From: Planctomycetaceae bacterium
Lineage (GTDB): Bacteria; Planctomycetota; Planctomycetia; Planctomycetales; Planctomycetaceae
Reading direction: 5' to 3'
Length of the DNA stretch: 6,272 nucleotides
Assembly (NCBI GenBank): GCA_016795125.1
Contig: JAEUIG010000518.1
Span: forward strand, 1-6,272
Shown: one piece after another, positions 6,143 to 6,272 of the stretch
Numbering within the stretch: position 1 is the first letter of the stretch
How the letters are laid out: every line of letters begins with the position of its first letter
Notes under the pieces: generated by a model
What the model was told of the DNA's origin: nothing
The model's input: the letters and a program-made list of their open reading frames with translations, nothing else
Database searches by the model: none
Translations under genes and position numbers: made by a program

Positions 6143-6272
6143 TCACTTGGCGCCCGTCGCTCCCAGCGCCTCCACCAGCACGTTGGCGTGCGGGTAGGGG
6201 TGCCCCGTGTGCTGCCGGAACGCTTCTCCGTATTCGGCGCCGATCAACTGTCCTCGCTGTGCGCTCCAGCGG
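6143..6272 (-). CDS. C-terminal end of an unrecognised protein (5' end off window)
   Basis: A minus-strand frame enters at the right edge and ends with TGA at 6143-6145, giving the last 42 complete residues. They include [20 protein letters not shown] and end [14 protein letters not shown]. The composition is that of a normal soluble protein (balanced charges, aromatic residues, a helical end), unlike the Arg/Ala/Pro-rich translations of the other frames here. I do not recognise the family, and no motif allows a function to be given. It is co-directional with the esterase gene, with a 108-bp gap that contains a small hairpin, so it may be a separate unit. Confidence 0.7.
   Translation of the reverse strand, partial: RWSAQRGQLIGAEYGEAFRQHTGHPYPHANVLVEALGATGAK

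Noticed and set aside
1..6272. tRNA, rRNA, CRISPR array, transposase or phage genes
   Set aside because: Looked for by eye on both strands; no regular direct repeats with spacers, no transposase-like frames and no tRNA-like T-arm were recognised.

Overview
This is a GC-rich bacterial window, most likely from a planctomycete (phylum Planctomycetota). Four things point there: a DUF1501 protein with a twin-arginine leader, a secreted sialate O-acetylesterase-type enzyme, a degenerate intergenic palindrome built from 'ACGCAGAT' units, and a hairpin repeat whose arms read 'GEAPA' in protein. From memory, both repeats resemble families common in planctomycetes. The assignment rests on these family patterns and not on a search.

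Layout, left to right. 1-962 (minus): N-terminal 320 residues of an AtuA/DUF1446-family protein whose 3' end lies beyond the left edge. 963-1112: divergent intergenic region with a candidate -10 box on each strand and a small palindrome between them. 1113-2591 (plus): a complete DUF1501 protein. 2592-2779: convergent intergenic region filled by a near-palindromic element (about 2610-2775). 2780-3961 (minus): FAD-dependent oxidoreductase of the geranylgeranyl-reductase-like group. 3962-4034: short gap, most of it occupied by a REP-like hairpin repeat (3987-4066) that also runs into the next gene. 4035-4784 (minus): SAM-dependent methyltransferase whose last residues come from that repeat. 4785-4921: intergenic region with a candidate promoter. 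4922-6034 (minus): secreted SGNH/sialate O-acetylesterase-like protein. 6035-6142: intergenic region with a Shine-Dalgarno sequence and a small hairpin. 6143-6272 (minus): C-terminal end of an unrecognised protein that enters from the right edge.

The methyltransferase and the oxidoreductase are the only convincing functional pair. They are co-directional and 73 bp apart. They resemble the tailoring genes found beside type III polyketide synthases (compare SrsB and SrsC, which methylate and oxidise alkylresorcinols in Streptomyces griseus), but no polyketide synthase is visible here. The other genes look like independent transcription units. No tRNA, rRNA, CRISPR array, transposase or phage gene was seen. 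The most interesting signals are the two palindromic repeats and the way one of them has become the 3' end of a coding sequence. I see no clear evidence of a new multi-gene system.
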